The position numbers were made by a program, and so were the translations under genes. This document shows positions 55,881-64,000 of a stretch of 64,000 nt of DNA, one piece after another. The stretch comes from CAZPUS01 sp964589825. Lineage in GTDB: Bacteria > Fibrobacterota > Chitinivibrionia > Chitinivibrionales > WJKA01. Below the pieces are notes generated by a model. It had not been told where the DNA came from. It was given only the letters and a program-made list of their open reading frames with translations, and ran no database searches. Location of the stretch: NCBI GenBank assembly GCA_964589825.1, contig CAZPUS010000003.1, positions 1-64,000 of the forward strand. Direction: 5' to 3'. Each line of letters starts with the position of its first letter. Positions within the stretch are counted from its first letter, which is position 1.

Positions 55881-55926
55881 CCATATGCCCGAGGAAATGC
55901 CGAAGCATTCGCTCTCGGGCTTATGG
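55881..55926 (-). promoter_or_regulatory. Stable UUCG-capped hairpin between rplL and rpoB
   Basis: In the transcript CCATAAGCCCGAG pairs with CTCGGGCATATGG (13 bp, one mismatch). Inside it GAATGC/GCATTT closes on a TTCG tetraloop, a C(UUCG)G cap of exceptional stability. It lies in the 138-nt rplL-rpoB gap where E. coli has an attenuator and an RNase III site. No U-tract follows, so processing, pausing or partial attenuation is more likely than full termination. Confidence 0.6.
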
Positions 55927-55961
55927 GCCTATAGTCACACTAATATAATGGTCACTCGTTC

Positions 55962-56357
55962 CTACTTTATCTCTACTGTTGCACCCACTTCCTCGAGTTG
56001 TTTCTTGATATTTTCGGCGTCTTCCTTTGTTGCCCCTTCTTTTACCGCTTTCGGTGCGCCTTCTACCATCGCTTTTGCATCCTTGAGTCCGAGCGAAGTA
56101 ATCGCACGTACTACCTTGATAACCTGGATTTTCTTTGCGCCGGCATCCTTGAGCACAACATCAAATTCGGTTTTTTCCTCTTCCTGCTCCTCACCACCGC
56201 CGGCCTGTCCACCCGCAGGCGCTGCAGCCACTGCTGCTGCCGGAGCCGCCGCTTTTACATCGAACTTCTCTTCGATCTCTTTAACGAGTTCGCTCAGCTC
56301 GAGCACCGACATGTTTCCAATTGCCTCTACCATCTCATCTTTGCTTATTGTCGCCAC
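55962..56357 (-). CDS. rplL: 50S ribosomal protein L7/L12
   Basis: 131 residues: N-terminal dimerisation helices (MSVLELSELVKEIEEKFDVKAAAP), an Ala/Gly/Glu-rich hinge slightly longer than usual, and the C-terminal factor-binding domain (EKTEFDVVLKDAGAKKIQVIKVVRAITSLGLKDAKAMVEGAPK). Recruits translation GTPases to the stalk. Confidence 0.97.
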   Translation of the reverse strand: MATISKDEMVEAIGNMSVLELSELVKEIEEKFDVKAAAPAAAVAAAPAGGQAGGGEEQEEEKTEFDVVLKDAGAKKIQVIKVVRAITSLGLKDAKAMVEGAPKAVKEGATKEDAENIKKQLEEVGATVEIK

Positions 56358-56403
56358 GAGAAACCTCCTCTTCGCACAATAATGTATAGTGGATTATATC
56401 TGT

Positions 56404-56931
56404 TTATTCGTTCTCTTTTTTCTCTTTTACCGCATTAAGCACATATACGAAATTGCCGAGTATACCGTTAAGGCTTCCCGCCAGATTCGTCACAGGACCT
56501 TTCATTGCCGAAAGCAGCTGGGCAAGAAGCACTTCGCGTGAGGGCAACTGGGCGAGCTTCTCAACATCTTTTCCTTCGAACACGTTCCCTTCCACGTCTG
56601 CCACCGCAACCGGCAGCATATCCTTATGTGCCTTCTGAAAATCTTTTATTATTTTCGCTGCCTCGGTCGGTTGCTCCGGATCGATCATAACGCCAATGGG
56701 ACCGGTAAGATAGGGTATGACACCTTCTTTGCCACAGCGTGAAAATGCAATGCCGGCAAGCGTGTTTTTCACCACGCGGTATTTGATTCCCTTCTTTCTC
56801 AGATCGCGACGAAGTCCCGTCATTTTCTCCACATCGATACCCCTGAAATTCGTAAGATAAATGCTTGTGGCATTCTCAAAATCTGCGGTCAACTCAGCGA
56901 TCTGCGTGTCTCGCTCTTTTCGGGTCGACAT
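56404..56931 (-). CDS. rplJ: 50S ribosomal protein L10
   Basis: 175 residues: IAELTADFENATSIYLTNFRGIDVEKMTGLRRDLRKKGIKYRVVKNTLAGIA, then a C-terminal helix that binds L7/L12 dimers. Stalk base. 63 nt after rplA; an L10-leader structure was not identifiable by eye. Confidence 0.97.
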   Translation of the reverse strand: MSTRKERDTQIAELTADFENATSIYLTNFRGIDVEKMTGLRRDLRKKGIKYRVVKNTLAGIAFSRCGKEGVIPYLTGPIGVMIDPEQPTEAAKIIKDFQKAHKDMLPVAVADVEGNVFEGKDVEKLAQLPSREVLLAQLLSAMKGPVTNLAGSLNGILGNFVYVLNAVKEKKENE

Positions 56932-56994
56932 TACTTTTTATCCTCTCTCTTTATTCGTATCCTTTATAGTGCGTAATACTTATAAAAAGCTCGC

Positions 56995-57684
56995 TTAGTT
57001 AAACTCGTTGAGCGTCACCCTCAGCCCCTGTCCCATGGTGCTGCTCATCACGACTTTGTTCAGATATTTTCCTTTGGCGGCACTCGGTTTGGCACGCTTG
57101 ATCGAATCGACCAGGGTACGTATATTCTCATCGAGACTGCCTTTATCAAAAGAAAGTTTTCCCAGTGGTGCATGAACGATTCCGGCCTTGTCAACACGAT
57201 ACTGCACACGACCTTTTTTAAGCTCTTTGATCGTCTGTGTCACGTCCTGGGTTACCGTTCCGACTTTGGGATTAGGCATCAGGCCCTGTGGGCCGAGAAC
57301 CTTACCGAGTTTACCGACGACCTTCATCATATCCGGCGTCGCAATCACGGCATCGAACTCCATCCAGCCCTGCTGAATTTTCTGCGCCAGCTCTTCGTCA
57401 CCTATATAATCGGCGCCTGCATCTTTTGCCTCCTGGGCTTTGTCTCCCTGCGCAAACGCCAGCACACGCACGGTTTTGCCGAGTCCGTGAGGCAAAACGA
57501 CCGCACCGCGGACCATCTGATCGCTTTTGCGTGGATCGACACCCAGTTCAATGGCGATTTCCAGTGTCTGATCAAAATTGGTACTCGTGGTATCTTTCAG
57601 AAACGTGATCGCTTCCTCGAGGGAATGTTCTTTGCTTCGATCGAGCTTTTCATATGCATCACGCCATTTTTTTCCGTGTTTCAT
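56995..57684 (-). CDS. rplA: 50S ribosomal protein L1
   Basis: 229 residues: KKWRDAYEKLDRSKEHSLEEAI, GVDPRKSDQMVRGAVVLPHGLGKTVRVLAFAQG, GPQGLMPNPKVGTVT, and the C-terminal VVMSSTMGQGLRV. L1 stalk protein that moves the E-site tRNA; in E. coli represses rplKA. Confidence 0.97.
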   Translation of the reverse strand: MKHGKKWRDAYEKLDRSKEHSLEEAITFLKDTTSTNFDQTLEIAIELGVDPRKSDQMVRGAVVLPHGLGKTVRVLAFAQGDKAQEAKDAGADYIGDEELAQKIQQGWMEFDAVIATPDMMKVVGKLGKVLGPQGLMPNPKVGTVTQDVTQTIKELKKGRVQYRVDKAGIVHAPLGKLSFDKGSLDENIRTLVDSIKRAKPSAAKGKYLNKVVMSSTMGQGLRVTLNEFN

Positions 57685-57727
57685 TTGTAACTACTGCTCC
57701 TTTTTAACCGTCGGGTTCGGTTTTTCC

Positions 57728-58150
57728 TTATTCAGTCTGGACCCCCATGCTGCGTGCAGTGCCTTCTACCATGCGCATGGCGCTTTCTATGTTTTCTGTA
57801 TTGAAATCATTAATCTTGGTTTCAGCGATCTTCTTCACCTGATCCTTTGTCAAGGTGCCGACCTTTGTTTTGTTCGGCTCACCCGATCCTTTCTTGATTT
57901 TCAACTCGCTCGAAATAAGCACGGGAACCGGCGGCGATTTCGTAATAAAACTGAATGAGCGGTCGCCGTAGACCGTGATCACCACCGGCACCAGCATTCC
58001 GTTGTAGTCACCGGTCTTGGCGTTGAATTTTTTGCAAAATTCCATAATATTGACGCCGTGCTGACCGAGTGCCGGGCCAACCGGAGGAGCCGGATTTGCC
58101 TGTCCACCTGGAATCTGTAGTTTTATCTGACCCACAATTTTTTTAGCCAC
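57728..58150 (-). CDS. rplK: 50S ribosomal protein L11
   Basis: 140 residues from GTG 58150 (AAGGAG about 10 nt upstream): GQIKLQIPGGQANPAPPVGPALGQHGVNIMEFCKKFNAKT, then the rRNA-binding C-terminal domain. Part of the GTPase-associated centre. 73 nt after nusG. Confidence 0.97.
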   Translation of the reverse strand: MAKKIVGQIKLQIPGGQANPAPPVGPALGQHGVNIMEFCKKFNAKTGDYNGMLVPVVITVYGDRSFSFITKSPPVPVLISSELKIKKGSGEPNKTKVGTLTKDQVKKIAETKINDFNTENIESAMRMVEGTARSMGVQTE

Positions 58151-58223
58151 TTCGCATGTGCTCCTTATTTACTGTATAACCATATAGTGATTTAACGTTA
58201 TCATCGGTAAAAACAAGACACAC

Positions 58224-58751
58224 TCATACCGAGCCGACCTGCATGAAATCGACTTCCACCGGAGTCGCTCTGCCGAACACACTCACCATAACCTTGATCT
58301 TTCCACGTTCCGGGTGCACCTCTTCCACGACACCGTCAAAATCCTTAAAGGGTCCATCTTTGATTTTCACGCTATCACCGACATCGAACGGAAACTCACG
58401 TGTTTCCTGTTCCGTCTCCGCCTCCGCTTCCCCGAGTATACGATTTACATCCTTTTCTTTGAGCGGCTCCGGGCCTTTGCTTCCCACAAAGTTGAGTACC
58501 CCGCTTATAGTGCTGAGATAATGGCGCGCTTCGCTGTCCATCTCCATCTCTATCAGCACATAAGAGGGAAAAAACTTACGCTTCGATTTGACTTTTTTCC
58601 CCTTCTTCACCTGCGTAACCTCTTTTTCGGGTACAATGACCCTCCCCACTTTTCCCGACATCGAATCCTGCTCAACAAGACTTTCAATCGCATGCGCCAC
58701 CTTCTGCTCATGCCCGGAAAGTGTCTGCAATGCATACCATTTATATGCCAT
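58224..58751 (-). CDS. nusG: Transcription termination/antitermination factor NusG
   Basis: 175 residues: NGN domain (KWYALQTLSGHEQKVAHAIES, VLIEMEMDSEARHYLSTISGVLNFVG) and KOW domain (FDVGDSVKIKDGPFKDFDGVVEEVHPERGKIKVMVSVFGRATPVEVDF). Couples RNA polymerase to S10/ribosome or Rho. A lysine-rich insert (VKKGKKVKSKRK) sits in the NGN domain. Confidence 0.97.
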   Translation of the reverse strand: MAYKWYALQTLSGHEQKVAHAIESLVEQDSMSGKVGRVIVPEKEVTQVKKGKKVKSKRKFFPSYVLIEMEMDSEARHYLSTISGVLNFVGSKGPEPLKEKDVNRILGEAEAETEQETREFPFDVGDSVKIKDGPFKDFDGVVEEVHPERGKIKVMVSVFGRATPVEVDFMQVGSV

Positions 58752-58785
58752 ATGACGGACTACCTGCTTTCCTTCTGGATGCGTA

Positions 58786-58971
58786 TTATATGTTAAATAA
58801 CATTTGGAGCATTTTGCTCAGTGAAAAATCGAACAGCTTTATGACAAATGCCATCACAAGGCTCATAGTGATGACCAGTGTCGTGCCTCCCACCACTTCT
58901 TCTCGCGTCGGCCATGTCACCTTGCCCATCTCCCGGCGCACTTCCTTCAGATATTGTATAAATTTTTTCAT
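58786..58971 (-). CDS. secE: Protein translocase subunit SecE
   Basis: 61 residues from ATG 58971: MKKFIQYLKEVRREMGKVTW, PTREEVVGGTTLVITMSLVM, AFVIKLFDFSLSKMLQMLFN. A short single-TM SecE with the conserved amphipathic EVRREMGKVTWPTREEV helix. It begins 15 nt after tRNA-Trp; upstream in-frame codons overlap the tRNA and are not used. No SD visible. Confidence 0.95.
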   Translation of the reverse strand: MKKFIQYLKEVRREMGKVTWPTREEVVGGTTLVITMSLVMAFVIKLFDFSLSKMLQMLFNI

Positions 58972-58986
58972 GAGTGAGACGCCTAA

Positions 58987-59059
58987 CAGGTCTGGAGGGA
59001 CTCGAACCCCCAACCGGTGGTTTTGGAGACCACTACTCTGCCAATTGAGCTACAGACCT
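58987..59059 (-). tRNA. tRNA-Trp (CCA)
   Basis: Cloverleaf with acceptor AGGTCTG/CAGACCT, D arm TAGCTCAATTGGCAGAGTA, anticodon stem GTGGT/ACCAC with loop CTCCAAA (anticodon CCA), and T arm TTGGGGGTTCGAGTCCCTCC. Discriminator G; 3' CCA is not encoded. Lies between rpmG and secE as in many bacteria. Confidence 0.95.
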
Positions 59060-59082
59060 GGGTGGATTAACATTGACAACAG

Positions 59083-59235
59083 CTATTTGGTTTCCTTATG
59101 TTCAGTTCTCTCCCGGTCGAAACGACAATACTTCTTAATTGAAAATCGTCCCGGATGAATCTGCTTGTTTTTGGTTGTCGTATAATTACGACGCTTACAT
59201 TTTGTACACTCAAGTGAGATCTTTACACGTGGCAT
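59083..59235 (-). CDS. rpmG: 50S ribosomal protein L33
   Basis: 50 residues: MPRVKISLECTKCKRRNYTT, TKNKQIHPGRFSIKKYCRFD, RERTEHKETK. One C-x2-C pair is present; the second is reduced to a single Cys (KYC), so the zinc site looks incomplete compared with the four-Cys form. Between tuf and tRNA-Trp. Confidence 0.95.
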   Translation of the reverse strand: MPRVKISLECTKCKRRNYTTTKNKQIHPGRFSIKKYCRFDRERTEHKETK

Positions 59236-59283
59236 TACGCTATATTACCTGTTCACTGAAAGCTTAAATAGTTAGGGTATATC

Positions 59284-60493
<1,210 letters not shown>

Positions 60494-60572
60494 TTTTGTT
60501 TTGGTTATTTCTTTAATACATGATACTTATTTTCACACCCGTAACAATGCGTTTGTATATCGCACTTAACAC

Positions 60573-60646
60573 AGCCCACGACGGGACTCGAACCCGTGAA
60601 CCTCATCCTTACCAAGGATGTGCTCTACCAACTGAGCTACATGGGC
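60573..60646 (-). tRNA. tRNA-Thr (GGT)
   Basis: Cloverleaf: acceptor GCCCATG/CGTGGGC, D arm TAGCTCAGTTGGTAGAGCA, anticodon stem CATCC/GGATG with loop TTGGTAA (anticodon GGT), T arm ACGGGTTCGAGTCCCGT. CCA not encoded. Last tRNA before tuf. Confidence 0.95.
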
Positions 60647-60658
60647 ATTGTTAAGTAA

Positions 60659-60731
60659 AGCGGGCAATGAGACTCGAACTCACAACAACCACCTTGGAAG
60701 GGTGGGGCTCTACCAATTGAGCTATACCCGC
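60659..60731 (-). tRNA. tRNA-Gly (TCC)
   Basis: Cloverleaf: acceptor GCGGGTA/TGCCCGC, D arm TAGCTCAATTGGTAGAGCC, anticodon stem CCACC/GGTGG with loop CTTCCAA (anticodon TCC), T arm GTGAGTTCGAGTCTCAT. CCA not encoded. Confidence 0.95.
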
Positions 60732-60743
60732 TTGTAACAAAAA

Positions 60744-60826
60744 TGGGCCGGGATGGATTCGAACCACCGTAGGCTTTCGCCAGTGGATTTACAGTCCACC
60801 CCCATTAGCCACTCGGGCACCGACCC
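60744..60826 (-). tRNA. tRNA-Tyr (GTA)
   Basis: Class II tRNA with a long variable arm (CTGGCGAAAGCCTAC). Acceptor GGGTCGG/CCGGCCC, anticodon stem GTGGA/TCCAC with loop CTGTAAA (anticodon GTA), T arm GGTGGTTCGAATCCATCC. Discriminator A. Confidence 0.95.
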
Positions 60827-60849
60827 ATTCATCTTTTGTATCGTTCAAA

Positions 60850-60922
60850 AGCCGATGGAGGGACTCAAACCCCCGGCCATTCGATTACAAGTCGAATGCT
60901 CTATCAACTGAGCTACATCGGC
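60850..60922 (-). tRNA. tRNA-Thr (TGT)
   Basis: Cloverleaf: acceptor GCCGATG/CATCGGC, D arm TAGCTCAGTTGATAGAGCA, anticodon stem TTCGA/TCGAA with loop CTTGTAA (anticodon TGT), T arm GGGGGTTTGAGTCCCTC. First gene of the Thr-Tyr-Gly-Thr-tuf unit. Confidence 0.95.
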
Positions 60923-60953
60923 ATAACTTCACCAAAATAATTAAAATTGTTAT

Positions 60954-60983
60954 AAAATAATATTATGATGGCTTCTATGTCAA
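60954..60983 (-). promoter_or_regulatory. Promoter of the tRNA-tuf-secE transcription unit
   Basis: A perfect -35 TTGACA (60983-60978, minus strand) followed by an AT-rich -10: TATTAT (60962-60957, 15-bp spacer) or TATTTT (60959-60954, 18-bp spacer). It lies ~35-60 nt before tRNA-Thr(TGT) and directly downstream of the clpP terminator, as expected for a strong stable-RNA promoter. Confidence 0.6.
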
Positions 60984-61111
60984 CAAAAACCAAAACTTTT
61001 TTAATTATTTCCCACCCCCGTTGATCTACAGTAACCACGCATCGGCCCTGCATACAATAAATATCCATATTTCTACCGCGCGTTCATTCCATGATATGAT
61101 ACGCGCAAAAC

Positions 61112-61134
61112 AAAAAAAAGTGCTCTTTTGAGCA
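61112..61134 (-). terminator. Intrinsic terminator of clpP
   Basis: On the minus strand TGCTC-AAAA-GAGCA, one C, then eight Ts. A short but clean rho-independent terminator 46 nt after the clpP stop codon, separating purM-cysS-clpP from the tRNA/tuf unit. Confidence 0.75.
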
Positions 61135-61180
61135 AATTATGCGTAATCACATACGATGACCAAAAAGATTCGGCATGTTC

Positions 61181-61783
61181 TTAACAATGCGATTTGAGTA
61201 CGTCGTCAATCAATCCGTACTTTTTCGCCTCCTCTGCCGACATGAAATAGTCCCGTTCAGTATCCTCTTCGATGGTTTCGAGTTTTTTCCCTGTTGCATC
61301 CGCCATTATCTGATTCAGATTTTTGCGAATACGAACCATCTCTTCGGCATGAATCTGGATATCCGATGCAGGACCGAAAAAGTTATCCGAAATAAGCGGC
61401 TGGTGAATCATCACGCGTGAATTGGTCCACGCATACCGCTTCCCTTTTGTTCCGCAGCAGAGTATCAGTGCGCCCATACTCGCCGCCTGCCCCATACAGA
61501 TAGTGCTGATATCCGACTTTGCGTATCGCATTGCATCGATTATCGCAAGACCGGCTGAAATAACACCACCGGGACTGTTCACGTACATAGTAATGTCTTC
61601 GTCACTCTCTCCGTCAAAAAAGAGTATCTTCTGCACCACCGCTTTGGCCGATTCATCATGTATCGCTTCCCAGATAAATATTTCCCGCCGTTTCATCATG
61701 CGGGTTTCTATTTTGCTCGATACGGTTAACCCCTCCAGCTCCTTGAGCACATTGTTATTCTTTTCCATTTTTTCCTCTTCCAT
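61181..61783 (-). CDS. clpP: ClpP-family serine protease, divergent N-terminus
   Basis: 200 residues from ATG 61783 (AAAGGA 6 nt upstream); in-frame ATG 61819 has no SD. Catalytic Ser102 (GQAASMGA), His127 (MIHQPL) and Asp178 (TERDYF) are present, plus VNSPGG. The N-terminal part reads KIETRMMKRREIFIWEAIHD instead of the canonical GERxxDIYSRLLKxRIIFL, so axial-loop and ClpX/ClpA docking may differ. No clpX, clpA or tig is adjacent. It may be a non-canonical ClpP paralogue; a housekeeping ClpP could lie elsewhere. Confidence 0.85.
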   Translation of the reverse strand: MEEEKMEKNNNVLKELEGLTVSSKIETRMMKRREIFIWEAIHDESAKAVVQKILFFDGESDEDITMYVNSPGGVISAGLAIIDAMRYAKSDISTICMGQAASMGALILCCGTKGKRYAWTNSRVMIHQPLISDNFFGPASDIQIHAEEMVRIRKNLNQIMADATGKKLETIEEDTERDYFMSAEEAKKYGLIDDVLKSHC

Positions 61784-61859
61784 GCTGCTTCCTTTGACTG
61801 AATGTGTTATAGTATTCATAATTATTCGATCGCAGTGATATTCTATTTTGGCTGCGGCA

Positions 61860-63334
61860 TTAAAAAAGTGCGCATTCGCTCGTGTTCCCGGGCAGGTCCC
61901 TCATCTTTTTCCCCTGTGCCGCCAGTTCATCCCGTATCTGATCGGCAGTAGTAAAATCTTTCTGCCTGCGCGCGCTCATGCGCCTGCGCAATGCATCGAC
62001 AGTCTCCGAAATCTCTTGATCACTCACCTCTCGATACGTCACGATACGAACAAGGGAACCGTCCTGCTGCGCAAACTCTTTAACTTTGCGCGCTCGTGCC
62101 GTCTTCATGAGATCGAGTCCAAGTATGGTATCACACTCTCGCAAAGCGATCGCTTTCTCTTGCGCATCAAGCTTTTTATCCCGCACCATCTCCCACACAG
62201 CACCGAGTGCCTTTGGAATATTGAGATCGTCATATACCGCATCAAGAACCGCATTCAGAAGTGTGCTGCAACGCTCTCCGACCCGGACATCATTCCCGTT
62301 GCAGGCATCACCCACCGCATCCGCAATATCCTCCCGAATATTTTTAAGCCCCTGGGCCGCCGTATNNNNNNNNNNGAAAACGTGAGAGGGCTTCGGTAGT
62401 GCGCCTGACAACACAGCATGCGAAATGTATCGGGAGAATAACCCCGTTCGATAAGCGTATCGAGCGTGACGAAATTTCCTTCTGATTTCGCCATTTTGGC
62501 ATTTTTCATTACCAAAAATTCTCCGTGCAGCCAGTAATTGGCAAAACGCTCGTCTGTTGCCGCTTCCACCTGCGCCACTTCGTTGGTATGATGCACGCGT
62601 ATGTGATCGGTTCCTCCGCAGTGAATATCGACGGGCTGCGTCAGATACTTCAGCGCCATTGCGCTGCATTCGATATGCCACCCCGGAAATCCCGTGCCCC
62701 AGGGGCTCTCCCATTCCATCTGACGTTTTGTGTCTTCGGGGGAAAATTTCCACAACGCAAAATCGGTGGGATTCCGTTTTTCCCCCATGTCAACCCGGCT
62801 ACCCGCATCGAGGCTTTCCGGGTCAAGCCCCGCATATTCACAGTAACGCGAAAATCGTGATGTGTCAAAATATATCCCGTCCGATGTGCGATAGGTATAG
62901 CCTTTCTCTTCCAGGCTACACACGAGCGCAATCATCTCATCTATATGCTGCGTGGCCCTGGGCCACTGCTCTGCACGCTGAATATTGAGCGCATCGATAT
63001 GCTGCATAAAGACATCCGTATAAAACCGGGCGATATCCCAGACCGTTTTCTGCTCCCGCCGTGCGCCAGCCTCGATTTTATCCTCCCCGGTATCTGCATC
63101 CGAAACGAGATGCCCCACATCGGTTATGTTGACCACGTGGATGAGCGAATACCCGCAATGCAAAAGCGTCCGGCGGAGAAAGTCTTCGAATATATAGGTG
63201 CGCAGATTCCCGATATGCGCATAATTATAGACGGTGGGACCGCAGCAGTACATATGCACCGTCGAGCCGTGCGCAGGACGAAACTGCTGTTTTTCACGCA
63301 ACGGGGTATTGTAAAGTTGAAGGGTTCTCTGCAT
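61860..63334 (-). CDS. cysS: Cysteinyl-tRNA synthetase, interrupted by an assembly gap
   Basis: The N-terminal part (63334 down to the gap) has CCGPTVYNYAHIGNLRTYIFED (HIGH motif), the zinc/Cys site GWHIECSAM and KMAKSEGN (KMSKS). The C-terminal part (62365-61860) has LGLDLMK and the ADQIRDELAAQG end of the anticodon-binding domain. Ten Ns at 62366-62375 separate them after YRSPLTF, in different frames. The real missing length must be 2 modulo 3, so the gene is most likely intact and the gap length arbitrary. An inverted repeat (TCCCGGG/CCCGGGA, 63350-63368) lies just upstream of the start. Confidence 0.9.
62366..62375. other. Assembly gap (10 Ns)
   Basis: A run of ten unresolved bases inside cysS. 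Reading frames on the two sides disagree across exactly 10 bases. Comparison with the usual CysRS spacing after YRSPLxF suggests about 20-30 missing bases. Confidence 0.95.
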
Positions 63335-63444
63335 AGCGTCCGGTTCCCTTCCCGGGAAGTACCCGGGACGATTGTATCATTATTCATACTGCATGTGCCG
63401 AAACCGGCACGTGGTTTCCACCTTCATGCTCCTGAATCAGATTA

Positions 63445-64000
63445 TTAGTGCATGTGCACCGCTCCCGATCCCCGGGTAATCTCTCCCACAATCGTGGTTT
63501 CGATATCATGCGCCCGGGCCGCTTGCCTGACCGAAGGCGCTTTCTGCGGGGATGTCACCAGTATAAATCCGATTCCCATATTGAACGTATCGTACATTTC
63601 GCTTGGGTCAACACCACCCTCGTTCTGAAGAAAGCGAAAAATCGGCTCCGGCTCCCAGGCTGTTGTATCGATTACCGCATCGCAGGTATCCGGAAGTATC
63701 CTGTTGACGTTACCACGAAATCCCCCGCCGGTTATATGGGCACATCCCTTTACCGCATCCGAAATTATCGTTTCGTACAGGGGTAGATAACTGCGATGTA
63801 CGCGCAGCAACTCCTGTGCAAAAGTCCGTCCGGTCTCCTCAAAAGTATCCCCATACGTCTTTGCCGCATACTCAGTCACGATTTTTCGGGCCAGGCTGTA
63901 GCCGTTTGTATGCAACCCGTTCGATGAGCATCCGACAAGGACGTCACCTGCGGCAATCGACGTGCCGTCAACAAGTGTATCGCGCTCCGCTGCGCCGACG
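63445..64000 (-). CDS. purM: Phosphoribosylformylglycinamidine cyclo-ligase (5' end outside window)
   Basis: The C-terminal 185 residues of AIR synthetase. The frame continues to the window edge: AAERDTLVDGTSIAAGDVLV, GCSSNGLHTNGYSLARKI, AHITGGGFRGNVNRILP and MYDTFNMGIGFILV are all PurM motifs. It closes the imidazole ring in purine synthesis using ATP. Followed by cysS after 110 nt on the same strand. The N-terminus is not visible. Confidence 0.93.
   Translation of the reverse strand, partial: VGAAERDTLVDGTSIAAGDVLVGCSSNGLHTNGYSLARKIVTEYAAKTYGDTFEETGRTFAQELLRVHRSYLPLYETIISDAVKGCAHITGGGFRGNVNRILPDTCDAVIDTTAWEPEPIFRFLQNEGGVDPSEMYDTFNMGIGFILVTSPQKAPSVRQAARAHDIETTIVGEITRGSGAVHMH

Noticed and set aside
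63335..63444. T-box or similar leader for cysS
   Set aside because: Only 110 bp are available and no T-box sequence is present. A 7-bp CCCGGG-type inverted repeat is there, but no antiterminator layout.

Overview
This is a bacterial chromosomal segment of moderate GC. It fits the FCB superphylum and most resembles a Fibrobacterota-like lineage such as Chitinivibrionia/Chitinispirillia; that placement is inference, with no search run. The evidence is: RpoB motifs of the Bacteroidetes/Fibrobacteres type (VHHTHYGRLCP), a long charged tail on ribosomal protein L17, several secreted proteins ending in type-A-like (type IX secretion) C-terminal domains, an rSAM/lipoprotein-system gene pair, and a diderm envelope (Omp85, TamB, LpoB, OmpA, TonB-type barrel). 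A run of 10 Ns at 62366-62375 shows the sequence is a scaffold.

Region 1 (1-23.8 kb) holds envelope and secretion genes on both strands: a beta-helix surface protein; a radical SAM enzyme translationally coupled to a secreted partner; a secreted flavodoxin-like protein; a yihY-tamB-Omp85 operon; a membrane-anchored TPR protein; an LpoB lipoprotein with a COG3014-like partner lipoprotein; a TPR lipoprotein; a TonB-receptor-like barrel; and an OmpA/TSP3 protein followed by a subtilisin-like protease. The protease gene carries an intrinsic-terminator-like hairpin inside its reading frame.

Region 2 (24-28.3 kb) is a tightly overlapping cobamide salvage and remodelling operon, cobO-cbiR-cobU-cobS. 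A tRNA-His and a secreted CBM9-like protein follow.

Region 3 (28.4-61 kb) is one unbroken minus-strand block, read from high to low coordinates: tRNA-Thr/Tyr/Gly/Thr - tuf - rpmG - tRNA-Trp - secE-nusG-rplKAJL-rpoBC - rpsL-rpsG-fusA-tuf - S10 operon - spc operon (secY joined directly to rpmJ, without adk/map/infA) - alpha operon (rpsM-rpsK-rpsD-rpoA-rplQ) - fba. The two tuf genes lie in a matching 1,210-bp duplication. A stable UUCG-capped hairpin separates rplL from rpoB.

Region 4 (61-64 kb) is purM (5' end outside the window) - cysS (interrupted by the assembly gap) - clpP, ending in an intrinsic terminator.

The best candidates for less-described biology are the cysteine-free, CTD-bearing variant of the rSAM/lipoprotein system at 2.4-4.5 kb, the dual-start beta-helix protein beside it, and the intragenic terminator in the protease. 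No CRISPR array, transposon, prophage or rRNA gene is present.
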